Positions 33,332 through 44,489 of a stretch of DNA of 64,000 nucleotides are shown one piece after another. Each line of letters opens with the position of its first letter. The stretch's first letter is position 1. The DNA lies in the NCBI GenBank assembly GCA_009363875.1, contig CM018680.1, forward strand, positions 73,784,272 to 73,848,271, in the 5' to 3' direction. The notes beneath the pieces are model-generated. The model worked only from the letters and a program-made list of their open reading frames with translations. It was not told the origin of the DNA and made no database searches. This DNA is from Mikania micrantha (taxonomy: Eukaryota > Streptophyta > Magnoliopsida > Asterales > Asteraceae). A program made the position numbers and the translations under genes.

Positions 33332-36300
33332 TCAGCACTTGGCTCTTGCTTTTACCCATCTAAGTGCTTGCCTCCCTTCTTGTCCATTGTCTGGATTTTC
33401 AAGAGGGAGGTTTTCTAGATCAAACACAAATGGTGCAGCAAGCACAAACAGTTGTACCAAATCTACAACCTTTATTCCTCCATTAATCAGAGTGAGAGTA
33501 AACTCTTTGTGGAGTCTACTGTAACTCCACTTAACAACAGGAACATAGGTGTGAATTTGCTGTAGATCATGTAGATCTTTTGGATGATCTTTGGGCATTG
33601 AAGCTCCTGGTTTAACCTTGGGTCCTTGGGGAGGTGAGTCTGGCTCAGAGTCAGAGGAGATGGCAGATGTTCTCTTTTTCCTTCTTGTTATGATCTTCCT
33701 TCTTCTGAATCTTGGTTTGTCTTGAGCAGTAGCCTGACTCCTCTGATCTCTGACCTGTTGTTCTTCCACATTGGATCCTACTGCTGCACCTGTTGTTGCA
33801 GTAGGCTGTGAGCCAGCATCCTTAGTTATTGAGGGTTCTGTTCTCCTCTCATCATCCTGTTTTTTTCTCTCAGGATCAGGGATTAGTGATGGTTGTTTCC
33901 TTGCAGTCTTTTTGCCCTTCTTGATCACTGAAGAGATTGGCATGTTGTCCATAGAGGAACTTGATGAAGGAGATGGTTGTTCTTCCTTTTGAGCCCTTAT
34001 CTGCTCAATTGGAAGTAACTCGCCTCTGGAAATCTTAGCCTTGATGTCTCTGATATGCATATCCATGGTTGAGTTCTTCATTGGGCCTAGCTGCCGAGCA
34101 TGGAAGCCATATTCCAGGAGAAAGGCCTTGGACTTGTCTCTGTAGGCTTTTTCCTTTTGCTTCTTTGTAAGTACAATCTGGGCTTTGGATGCAGCAGCAG
34201 CCTGTTCTTGCTGCTGTACCATGTCCAGCTTGGCAGCCATTCTAGGTACCGACCAACTTAGTACTTCATCAATATCATACCCCTTTTACTGAAGAAGGGC
34301 AGATAATCTGATGAGTTCATTATCCATTGAAGTGTCTGGTCGGCCCTTCTTTTTCTTTGGGATCCTCTCCTCTTGTTCAGCCTCCTCCTCTGGGGTTAAT
34401 TTCCTTTTTCCTTTATCATCAGCAGATACTTTTACCCCAGAGGCAATGTCTCATGTTGCCTCACCAACTGGTTCATTGGCACTTAGCTCTTCTGAGGAGG
34501 AAACATCAAGAATGACTGGGCCTTCGGAAGCAGCTGCAGCTTCGGAGTTAACCTTAGCATTCACTGCCTCCTCCGGTTGACCAACCATCTTGGTTGATTC
34601 CTTATTAGATTCCCCAGAGAGCTTAGGAGAAGAGGAGAGGTCTTCCGCAGCCTTTGTCCCAGAAGGGGACACAGGTTCCATGGATATTGGTTCTTCTTGT
34701 GTAGCTTCTTCCATGGCAACCTGGGCTGCAGTCTCAAAAGGAGACTTAGTCCCAGAAGGGGACAAGTGAGTCTCAGTTGGAGACTTAGTCCCAGAAGGGG
34801 ACTGAGGTTCCAAAGAGACATTTGTTGTTTGTTTTTCAGTCTTTTTGGCAACCTCCCTAGTATCCTCAGAAGAAGAAGAAGAAGAAGAAGAGGAAGTAGA
34901 AGAAGCTTGAAAGTAAGTGCCCAAGAAGTCATCCCATTCAGCAGTCAAAGTGACTATGGATGGGTTAACTTCCTGTGCACCCTCCTCTTCTCTTGCTTCT
35001 GATCCTGACCCTGCAAATGGTGCATTCTCTCCCTTTTTGGTAGCATCAGGGGAGGTGAAAGTGGTAGTAGCATCAGGGGAGGTGAAAGTGGTAGTAGCAT
35101 CAGGGGAGGTGAAAGTGGTAGTAGCAGGATCAGGATGAAAGGGATGTAGAATGACAGGGGGACGCCTCCTGAGGTCCAGAATAGTGGCATCTTTGGTCTG
35201 GACCTCAAGCCGCAGGGTAGCCACTTCAGCTTCCAAATGAGCTACCCTGGCTTGGAGGGATGTTATAGTAGCCGTCAATTCCTGTGTGTGGGTGCCCTCA
35301 TCTACCTGAGTACAATCATGGGGCGATGGAGTCCTGAGCCTAGCTCCTGCATCTCTATCACCAGATGTGGTTTCTTGGCACCCTGGATTCCCTTCATTGA
35401 GAAGAGCTTCAAAGAAGTCCTCCCCAACATAGGTTGCCGCAGGTGAGGTCCTATTGCCTGTACCACTGTCCTATGGATCTTGATTAAGATCAACAGTAGT
35501 GGCAGCCTCACCTGCATTGACCCCTTCAGAACTACTGGGACAACCTCTGATAGAATAGGCTCTGGGTCAGGAAACATTTCCTGTAACTGTGTCACCACTC
35601 TCATCAAGGTTTGGGTAGTGGGAGAGAGTGGTTCCTCCACAGTTGCTACAGAAGCTCCTTGAGCCTGGGTAATAGTATGGGTGGGGGGCATTTCTGGGTG
35701 GTAAGAACCTGGAGACTTGGGAGACAGTCTCTGATCTAATGGAGTTGCTTCATCCGAAGCAGACTCAATTATGGGTGCATCCCTTTGAATATTCTCAGAT
35801 ATGTTTTGTGACATAAACTGAGGGCTTTCAGGCCGGTTAAGGGCAGCCACAGGTTCTAGAGGAAGAACCTGTGGTTCAACAAGGGGTGTGGCTTTCACCT
35901 TAGGTAGGACTGTGCCCTGAACAGTCCTTTTCACCTTTTTCTTTTTGGGTTCAGTAGAAGGAGCCTGAGAAACTGTAGAGAGTTGCACAGGGGTTCGTTT
36001 GTGTTTATAAGTGATTTTTATGGGGTGAGGAACAGAAGTGGTTCAGCATCTGTTGGGTGAACAGAGTTGTCACCTTCAGGAGTATGTGACTCCATAGATG
36101 TAATAAGGGGAGTGAATTTCCCATAAAACTGAGTACTCTTCTTCTTTAATTGCACAAAAACCTTGGAAGAAACCAAGGGCATTTTGTATGCATTCCCAGT
36201 TAGAGAAAGGGTAGTTCACAACTCCTCATAAAAGATTTGTTGCAAAAACCTGGGATACATGCAAACTTCTTTGGTGACGAAATATTGTCAACCAAATTAT

Positions 36301-36837
36301 TGAAAATGAAAGCAGAAAAGTTAAACAGTTTGTTGGAGACCAAACCATGAATAGCCGAAGCTAAGTCAGATGGAATTTGGTCCCAACCACCAGATTTATT
36401 TGACAAACAATGTAAGAACAAATGTATGAGGTACTTGTAATTATAGGACACTCTACCCTTCAAATAGGTTGTTGAAGGGAGAGGACCTTCGTACCCTATC
36501 GACTTAAATGCCGATGCTACCTCATCCTTTGTGAATGAGACCTTTCCACCGGCATCATTTAGTTTAAGATTCTGACAGATGGTCTCCACTGTGATAGCAA
36601 TAGGATGAGCATCAATGGTGGCTATAAGAGACCGACCATTGGAAGACGAAGAAACAGAACAAGATGCCCAAAACTGTTGGTGATGAGATTCATACGCCAA
36701 GGGCTGAACCGTAAGAGCAAAGAAATACCTGCTCCTTTGAAGAAAGGAGACGATTGGGGCGAAGTCAGCATCATGTTCTGCTGATAACTCCGCAGGTACA
36801 TTGTGAGCAGGTTTGAATGCAAGAAGATCCATGGCAA
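33332..36837 (-). pseudogene. Extra (envelope-like position) ORF of Sirevirus, broken
   Basis: Between pol and the 3' LTR on the element's sense strand lie four long open pieces (36837-36200, 35988-35302, 35278-34451, 34240-33332). The first starts MDLLAFKPAH and looks globular. The later pieces are rich in Ser, Pro, Thr and Glu, with a poly-Ser run, three copies of a nine-residue TTTFTSPDA repeat (35046-35127) and an SPSGTKS repeat, followed by a coiled-coil-like KQKEKAYRDK region. Position matches the third ORF of Sireviruses, often called envelope-like. No fusion peptide or convincing membrane span is seen. Stops and frameshifts separate the pieces. Confidence 0.6.
35046..35127. repeat. 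27-bp tandem repeat x3 in extra ORF
   Basis: Three identical 27-bp units (TAGCATCAGGGGAGGTGAAAG core) in the plus-strand reading, encoding a nine-residue repeat in element sense. Confidence 0.9.
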
Positions 36838-37466
36838 TTGGCGGTTTTTAGGTCACAATTTCAGAGAAAGAAGAAAGGAAATTTTGAAATGAACCGGTGA
36901 GAGAGAATGAACAAGCGTGAGACCTTTTTATACCTTCGGATTTCAGCATTTAATATATAGACACATTAAATTTGAGATCCGGATGTCAGAGAAAGGTCTT
37001 CCGATGACAGCTGGTTTCACAATAAATGTATGAATTTTCTCTAAGTACTGAGTTACTTCCGAAAATGTGGTTGTCGGAAGGAGTCAAAAGTGAAAGGGAC
37101 CAAAAGTTTTTCAGAAGAGATTTGCTTCCGAAGTATAAAATTTATACTGTCGAAAGCACTGCTTCTGAAGGATCAGAAGCAATGATTAAGAAGTATAAAT
37201 TTAATACATCAGAAGCAATGCTTCTGAAATGTTAAATAAATCATCAGGCAAAATGTTCTTCGGAAGACACCTTCTTCTCAAGAGTACCTTCAGAAGCCTA
37301 TGCTTCCAAAGTTAATGTATCGGAAGAGTATTGCTTCAGAAGGTAATTTATCTTCTGAAGTGAGAGACCTTCCGACAAAGGAAGGAATAATACTTCCGAA
37401 GACTTAATCTGTCTTCCGAAGACAAGTTGAGTACATCTTCCAAAGTTTTATTTACTCCTTAGCTAT
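36838..37466. other. Copia non-coding spacer with CTTCCGAAG motifs
   Basis: Spacer between pol and the extra ORF. Between 36930 and 37450 the words CTTCCGAAG, CTTCGGAAG and one-base variants occur over ten times, matching those of the LTR. It probably served as the control or leader region for the downstream ORF; this is inference. Confidence 0.6.
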
Positions 37467-40400
37467 TTATTCAAAGTTAATCATACCAATGGCTGTTATT
37501 AAATACCTGAATCTTTCTTCATCAAAAGCCTTGGTGAAGAGATCAGCCAAATTATGTTCTGAATCAACTTTGATTAAATGAATCAACTTCTTTTCTGCAC
37601 AATCTCTGATGAAATGATATCTGATTTCAATATGCTTGGTCTTGGAATGTTTGACAGGATTATTGGTGATGGAGATTGCACTGGAATTGTCTATCTGAAT
37701 AGGAGTATTGAACAGATCTACTCCATAATCCTTCATCTGATTTTGAATCCAGATGACCTGTGCACAGCAGCTAGAAGCAGCTATGTATTCTACTTCTGCA
37801 GTAGAAGTAGAGACACATGACTGTTTCTTGCATTGCCAAGACACAATCCTGGATCCAAGAAATTGACATCCTCCTGATGTGGATTTCTTGCTGATGTTGC
37901 AACCTCCATAATCACTGTCTGTGTAAGCCATGAACAGGAAGTCTTCATTTCTAGGATACCATAATCCTAGACTTGATGCTCCTTTGAGGTATCTAAAGAT
38001 TCTTTTCACAACCAGCATATGTGAGACTTTGGGATTAGCCTAAAATCTTGCACACACACAAGTTGCAAACATGATATCTGACCTGCTTGCTGTGAGATAA
38101 ATCAAAGAGCCTATCATTGCTCTGTACTGGTGCTGATCAGCATCCTCCCCCTCAAGATCAGGGCTAAGAGATGTTGTTTTGGACATAGGAGTTCCCAGTG
38201 CTTTGCAATCAGAGAGCTTGAATCTTTCAAGAATATCCTTGACATATTTTGATTGACTAATGAAAATCCCTGTAGAAGTTTGTTTCACTTGTAATCCAAG
38301 AAAGAAGGTGAGTTCCCCCATTGAACTCATCTCAAATTTGGATTTCATTAGAGATTCAAAATCCGTGCAGAGAGATTCATTAGTAGAACCAAAGATAATG
38401 TCATCAACATAGATTTGAACTAGCATGATGTGTTGATTAGACTTCTTGAAAAAGAGAGTTTTGTCAATTTTTCCTCTCTTGAAGTTGTTAGCCAACAGAA
38501 AAGAAGACAAGGTTTCATACCATTTTCTGGGAGCTTGATGCAGCCCATAGAGAGCTTTATCAAGCTTACAAACATGATCAGGAAACTTTGGATCTTCAAA
38601 TCCTGTAGGTTGGCACACATAAACTTCCTCATCTATTTTTCCATACAGGAAAGCACTCTTAACATCCATCTGAAAAACTTTGAAATCTTTTGCAGCTGCA
38701 AATGCTAAAAAGATTCTGATAGCTTCAATTCTGGCAACAGGTGCAAAGACTTCATCATAGTCAATGACTTCCTCTTGAGTGTATCCCTAAACAACCAGTC
38801 TTGCTTTGTTCTTGATGACAACACCTTTGTCATCCTTCTTGTTTCTGAACACCCATTTGGTTCCAATGGCATACTTACCCTTAGGCAAAGGGCAAGTCTT
38901 CCAAACTCCTTGTCTTTCAAATTGAAGAAGCTCCTCTTGCATAGTTTCTACCCAACTGTTGTCTTTTAAAGCCTCAGCAACCTTCTTAGGTTCTAATTGG
39001 GATAAAAAACATGAATACAAACAGATGTTTGCGTCATGCATAGAGCTTCTTGTTCTTACACCTTCTTCAACATTGCCAATAATGTTTTCAACTGGATGAG
39101 TGTTGTGAATGCGAGTTCTTGGAATCACATCCAGTTGAGAACCCACATCCAGATTGATTGACTCAAGATTAGGAAGTACTACCTCAAGCTGAATTTCTGG
39201 CAGATCTTTTGGATTCTGAATTTGGACTGTGGAGGGTTGGTTCTCTCTGGGAATGGTGGCTTCCTGAGGATTTGCCTCTGCTGAAGGACTTCCTACTTCT
39301 TCTTGATGTTGTAACTCAGAAGTGGATTCAATTGACGGACCTGCCCGAGATGTGTTTATTGTCTCAGACTGTGACACACCATTTTGTGCTGAAGTGGATT
39401 CTGCCAAGATTTGTCTTGAAGCTATTGGCAGTTCAACATGAAAGTCATCTTCTCTTGTGCCTTTAGAGGTGTCTGTGGTAGCTGACTGTGAAACTGGAAC
39501 ACACTCTTTCACCAAATTAAATGTAGATGTAAAGCTATCAAGATCAAATAACCAATCAGGGCCTGTTCCAGGTTTATTAAGAGTATGTTCATTAAACTGA
39601 ACATTTGCAGACTCTTCAATAACTCTGGAAGCTTTGATGTATACTCTATAAGCCTTAGCATGTGAAGAGTACCCAACAAAGTAGCCCTCTGCTGATTTCT
39701 CGGCAAACTTAGCTAAATAATCTTTATTATTCAAGATGGTGCACTGACATCCAAATGGTTTGAGAAATCCAATGAATGGCTTTCTCTTACGCCAAATTTC
39801 ATAAGGAGTCATACCATGTGTCTTAACTACCAATATTTTGTTTTGGACATAACAGGCAGTGTTGACTGCTTCTGCCCAAAAAGTTATTGGAAGTTTGGCA
39901 TCAGACAACATAGTCCTTGCAGCCTCAATTAGTGTCATATTCCTTCTCTCACCATGTGTCTTAACTACAAAAACTGGTCTGACCTGATTATTTTTACATG
40001 ATGATCACTTTCACTCTCCACCCTAAGTATAAATGACTTTAGGATCTCAGCAGTTTCATCCTTGGTATTTAAGAAAAATACCCAGGTATACCGAGAGAAA
40101 TCATCAGTGATCACCAAGCAATATGACTTTCTACCAAGACTTTTAACACTTGTGGGACCAAACAAGTCCATATGCAGTAAATGTAGAACTGTTGTAATAG
40201 AATTTATCTCTTTGGCATGATGAGATGACTTGTGTTGCTTACCCTTTAAGCATGCAACACATTTATCAACACAAATGAATTCCTTTGTTGGTAAACCGGT
40301 TACTAAATTATTTTTGACAAGTTTATTCATATTTTTGAGGTTTACATGACAAAGTCTTCTATGCCAAAGAGATGATTCATCAAGTGAAGCTTTTGAGACA

Positions 40401-40828
40401 AATCAGCTTATATTACTAAGAGGTGCAGCTGTGCTCATATCTAACATATACATGTTGTTTCTTCTTGGAGCTCTAAGCAGAATTTGATCATTTGGTACCA
40501 CAAATCCTGGTTTCAGGACAATGCATTCATGCTCAGTAAACAACATGTTGTGCTTTTGATCACACACCTGTGATACACTCAGTAAGTTGTAATTAAGTTC
40601 TTTTACAAAACGCGCATTCTCAAAGCTTACCTTGCCATTAGTGATTGTGCCCCTACCTGTTATGTAACCTCCCACTGGATCACTTCCAAAAGCAACAGAC
40701 CCTCCAAAGAAAGGCTCATATTTGTACAGGTGAGTCTTGTTGCCTGTCATGTGCCTGGAGCAGCCACTGTCAACTATCCACAAATTGCCTTTTGATTCCT
40801 GATGTCCCTGCACATGACCAGAAGTGAG
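37467..40828 (-). pseudogene. Copia pol: protease, integrase, RT, RNase H, broken
   Basis: Minus strand in order: protease with WIVDSGCSRHMTG (40790-40740), pre-integrase region, integrase core with LLHMDLFGP and VITDDFSRY (40150-40050), RT with WVFRNKKDD, MDVKSAFLYG and YVDDIIFGS (38870-38400), RNase H with YTDSDYGG and STAEVEY (37930-37780), ending GMINFE. Breaks: TGA 40403-40405, a rearranged integrase at about 39940-39985, TAG 38787-38789 and TAG 38040-38042. The integrase has lost the stretch holding its second Asp and Glu, so no active integrase could be made even without the stops. Confidence 0.92.
39940..39985 (-). other. Deletion with filler DNA in copia integrase
   Basis: Right after IIRSD the integrase core is missing, and the joint carries an 18-bp stretch (plus strand ACCATGTGTCTTAACTAC, about 39951-39968) identical to one about 135 bp further into pol (about 39816-39833), where it encodes VVKTHGM in its normal place. 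Beyond the joint the reading resumes at ERRNMTLIEAARTM. This has the form of end-joining repair with copied filler. Confidence 0.7.
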
Positions 40829-43521
40829 TTAGTTTCTGATGGGAACCCAAGCCCATGTGGTCTTGGGTTTGCCATTTGCATCATTGTAAGTAACTTTCTT
40901 TGACATCATCTTAGGTGGAACAGATGATGTGCTAGCTTTTGATAAGAGGGATGGTTTATCAGTTGATTCCTTCTTCTTCCAAACTTGTTTGACTTTGTGA
41001 GTTGTCGGACGACTCTGTTTCTTTTGATAGTCATCGGAAGCTACTTTTCCTTTTCCTTCCGATGGTTTTCTACCGAAGGAAAATGGTTTCTTTTGTTTGT
41101 TGGAAGCCTTCTTTTCATGAGCTTCCGCGGTTCCTTTTCTATCAGAAGCTTTCTTTGTCTTTGCTTCTGATGCTTTCTTTCCGGAAGCCTTTTGGTTTTG
41201 TTTCTTCCGATTGTCATAAGTTTTAGCTTCCGATGCTTTCTTTAATGGATTTCTTCCCCGATCATCCAATGAGGTAGATGACTTACTCCAGCTATTCTTT
41301 CTTCCTCTTGCCTGTATTTTTGAGGAAATTCTGCTTCTTGGATTATAGAAGCAATCAGCAGCAAAATGATTTTCCTCACCATATATCAGACATATAGTTT
41401 GAGTGTTGGTAGAGTATTGCTGCTGACCCTTCTTGAGGAAAGCTGAGCCTTGATCCACAGAGAGTGATGATTTGGATGTTCCAACAGATTTGTTGGTTTT
41501 AGAATTTGCTTGTTTTCCTGAAAAATTGACCTTTCTCTCCTTTGATCTACCTCTTTTTGACTTGTCAGATGGACAAGTCACATATTCATCCGAGGAGATA
41601 CTCCCTGTGTTTTTAGCTTTGACAAAAACTGTTGAATGTTTCTTAGTTTTCTTATTTTGTTTCTTAATTTTCAAAGCTTGTTTTTCTTTTACTGGTTTAA
41701 TAGGAACATCATCCTCATCTGAACATGTTGAGATACTTGGGTTTAGATCAAAGAGATTATCAGTTTGAACCACCTTGTGTATGTCCAATTCCTCATTATA
41801 CACAAGGTCAATTAGTGGTTTACATCTAACATCTACCATGGAAGTATATGCAGATGGAGGTTCTACTCTGTTATATCCCAAACCACCACCATGTTTATTG
41901 ACCAGTTCAGATGTGCTGCTCATCCTGAAAAGTTTCTCATACTTTTCTCCTTGGCTTAAAAATTTGTCTCTGTAAGACTCAGCCATTACAAGTTCAGTCT
42001 TGGCAGTGGTTAGTCTTTCTAAAAGATTTTTAATTTGACACTATTTGTTAGTGTCTTCATGTTTTAAACTTGAAATGGTCTTTTCCATTTCATCAATCTT
42101 TTCTTTGTAGTTTCTTTCAACCTCAAAGAAATTTGCCTTGATAACTTGTAAGGACTCAAGTTCATTACAGAGTTGAGAATTTATTTTCTTATACACATAT
42201 AATGTTTCTAAGCATTCAGGTGTACACATGTTATCAGTTACCTTGTTTGAAGAAGATGAGTCATTTGCCATCAAAGCACTGTTGGAAATGGAAGCATCCT
42301 CAGCTTGAAAGCTCCAATCTGCAAAGTCTTGCTCTGCAATGTTTGCATTGTTTGATGAGCTAGATGGTCTTTGTTGTGGTTGCCCAGAAGTTGTCGGCTG
42401 AGTTCCTGTGGACTTGCATTCTCTGGCAAAGTGGCCTAACTGTTGACAGTTGAAGCATTTAAGCTTGGACTTATCTAGACCAAACCCAGTTTTCATATTG
42501 TGCTTTTTAAACTGCCTGCCAGTTCTCTGATAGAACTTCTTTGCTCGATAGGAAATCATGGCCATCTGGTAGTTGATGTCCATTTCCTCTAAATCATCTG
42601 CAGGAATACCATCTAAATCTTCCTGACACAATTGGAAATAGTTGGTTTCTTCAGCCATAAAAGCTCCTTGCCCAGAGGTTAGTAGTGAGGTTGGGTTAGA
42701 GAGAGGATTTGTGTGTTAGTTTGATGGAGTTGAGGTTTCAGGAAAGGTGACAGTGGGTATGGAGGTAGGATGGTAGATGGGTTGATAGCTTTGGTATGGA
42801 GGATCGTTGATAGGTGCATAAAGAGCAGCTGAACCAGAGGGTAAATGGGAGGCTTTAGATTCTTGGGCATCTAATTCCATCTGATAGGCACTGAGAATAC
42901 CAAACAACTCTCCTAGAGTTAGAGTTTTCAGGTTTTCTGTTCTTCTGATTGTAACTGAATAAATGTTCCATGCCTTCGGAAGAGATCTCAGAAATTTTCT
43001 AAGCACATCTTGATTATCCAGAATTACACCTGCAGTTGTCAATTCATCCACAAGTTGGACATACCTTAGGTACTGTGAGGACATGTTTTCATTGTTTTGT
43101 TGACAACTTTTGTTTCTTTCAGCATATCCTTCTTGTTTTCTTTGACATCATCTGAACCTTCATACATCTGCTTTAGAGAGTTCCACAGTTCTTGAGCAGA
43201 CTTGCATTTCTTGAATGCATGTATAATAGAGTTCGGTATTGACATCTGAATGAGCCAAAGAGCTTTAGAATCAACTTCCATCTTCTTGTAATCTTTATCT
43301 GAGTACATAGATGGATCTTTTGGTACTGCAGCTCCCCCCGCTCCAGCAGCAGCGACTGTAGGAATGTAAGGACCTTCCAGAACAGACTTCCAAAGTTTGA
43401 AGTCCTGGTTCCTGATGAATCCTTCCATTCTAACTTTCCAGGTGTCAAAGTCTTCAGGTGTGAACATCGATGGCTTGTTGAGAGTGCCATTTTATGTATC
43501 ATGTTTGTTTAGAGCAGCCAT
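40829..43521 (-). pseudogene. Copia gag, broken
   Basis: Start ATG at 43519-43521 (MAALNKHD), then a UBN2/copia gag domain (EDFDTWKVRMEGFI ... KKMEVDSKALWLIQ ... ELWNSLKQMYEG; 43460-43170), a CCHC knuckle CFNCQQLGHFAREC (42455-42410), a coiled-coil stretch, and a Lys/Ser/Ala-rich region with repeated KKASEAK words (41230-41060). A second knuckle-like motif, CLIYGEENHFAADC, has Tyr at the second Cys. Breaks: TAA at 43492-43494, frameshift near 43085, TAA 42716-42718, TAG 42041-42043, TAA 40829-40831. The long basic C-terminal part is another Sirevirus-like trait. Confidence 0.88.
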
Positions 43522-43624
43522 CTTAAACAAACACCGAAAATATGAGTGTTGAAACGATGAGATTTGTAAAAGAAATAGAACTGGTAACTTGATGATGATT
43601 AGTCACTCAAGTTCAAGAGCCAAA

Positions 43625-43636
43625 GCTCTGATACCA
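43625..43636 (-). other. Primer binding site of copia element
   Basis: Minus strand TGGTATCAGAGC two bases after the 5' LTR, complementary to initiator tRNA-Met. Confidence 0.92.
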
Positions 43637-43638
43637 CT

Positions 43639-44489
43639 TGTTGGATCAGGTTGTTTAATCTAAACAACACTAAACAAGTATTTCTTACTTAAATCTAACA
43701 GATGCGGAATGTTCTGTTGGAGTAATCTCACAATCACGCTCAAAATGACAAAGTAATAATCTTTGAACAATACTAAGAACACGAGAATAATTTCAAGCTC
43801 AAGGATATATTTCTCTCAAAGTTGAAGTGTACAAGCGCACATCAGTGAACATACAATGGGAGTTTATATAGCCGAGGCTACAACCGTATACACTTAGGAA
43901 TACAAGTTGGGTATACTAGACAAGTACATAAAGTAAAGCTTATTCTAGTATGTTGAGTGTCTTAACAGGCTAAGACACTCAGTCATAATCATTACATTAA
44001 TAGACATTGACTTTACAAAAGACTACTAAATACAAAAGACATTTAATGTTGTTGATCTTCAAGGCTTTAGATGATCTTTTGCATTCAATGCAGCATGGGA
44101 GAAGTAAGGCGCTTTATCTAACTCTTTACATGTTGTCTTTGTCTTTACTCAGACCAGCATGTCTTGTGTCAGTACCTTTTGTACCATAAGAGTAATCAGC
44201 TACAGTCTTTGTCAGAGGAAGAACCTCAGAAGTCTTTGTCTTCAGTGCAAAAGAAGATTCTTCGGAAGCTTTATGTCTTCGGAAGCTTTAAGTCTTCTGA
44301 AGCTTTAATACCTATTATTTTTCCGAAGCAGTTGTCTTGTAGAACCTTCGGTAGTAATAAGTTATCCTTCGGAAGCAATTATGCTTCTGAAGAATCACTT
44401 CTTCCTTCCGAAGGCTTTTAGTCATTAAAGCTCCTATACTTAGACAAAATAAGAAGTTTGGTGAGCATCAGCCTTTATTAGTCTTTACA
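43639..44489 (-). repeat. 5' LTR of copia element
   Basis: 851 bp pair of 32421-33268 with a few substitutions and a 3-bp length difference near 43920. Palindrome cluster at about 44255-44420. Ends at the CTAGC duplication. Confidence 0.93.

Larger units (their letters stand above)
32421..44489 (-). mobile_element. Sirevirus-like Ty1/copia element, 12 kb
   Basis: Minus-orientation element with LTRs 43639-44489 (5') and 32421-33268 (3'), an initiator tRNA-Met primer site, a polypurine tract and target duplication CTAGC at 32416-32420 and 44490-44494. The order gag, protease, integrase, RT, RNase H is diagnostic of Ty1/copia. Total length (12.07 kb) and about 3.5 kb of extra coding-like sequence between pol and the 3' LTR indicate the Sirevirus lineage. 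LTRs differ at about 15-16 sites in 850 bp by hand count (near 2%), so insertion is fairly recent. Many stops make it non-autonomous. Confidence 0.93.
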
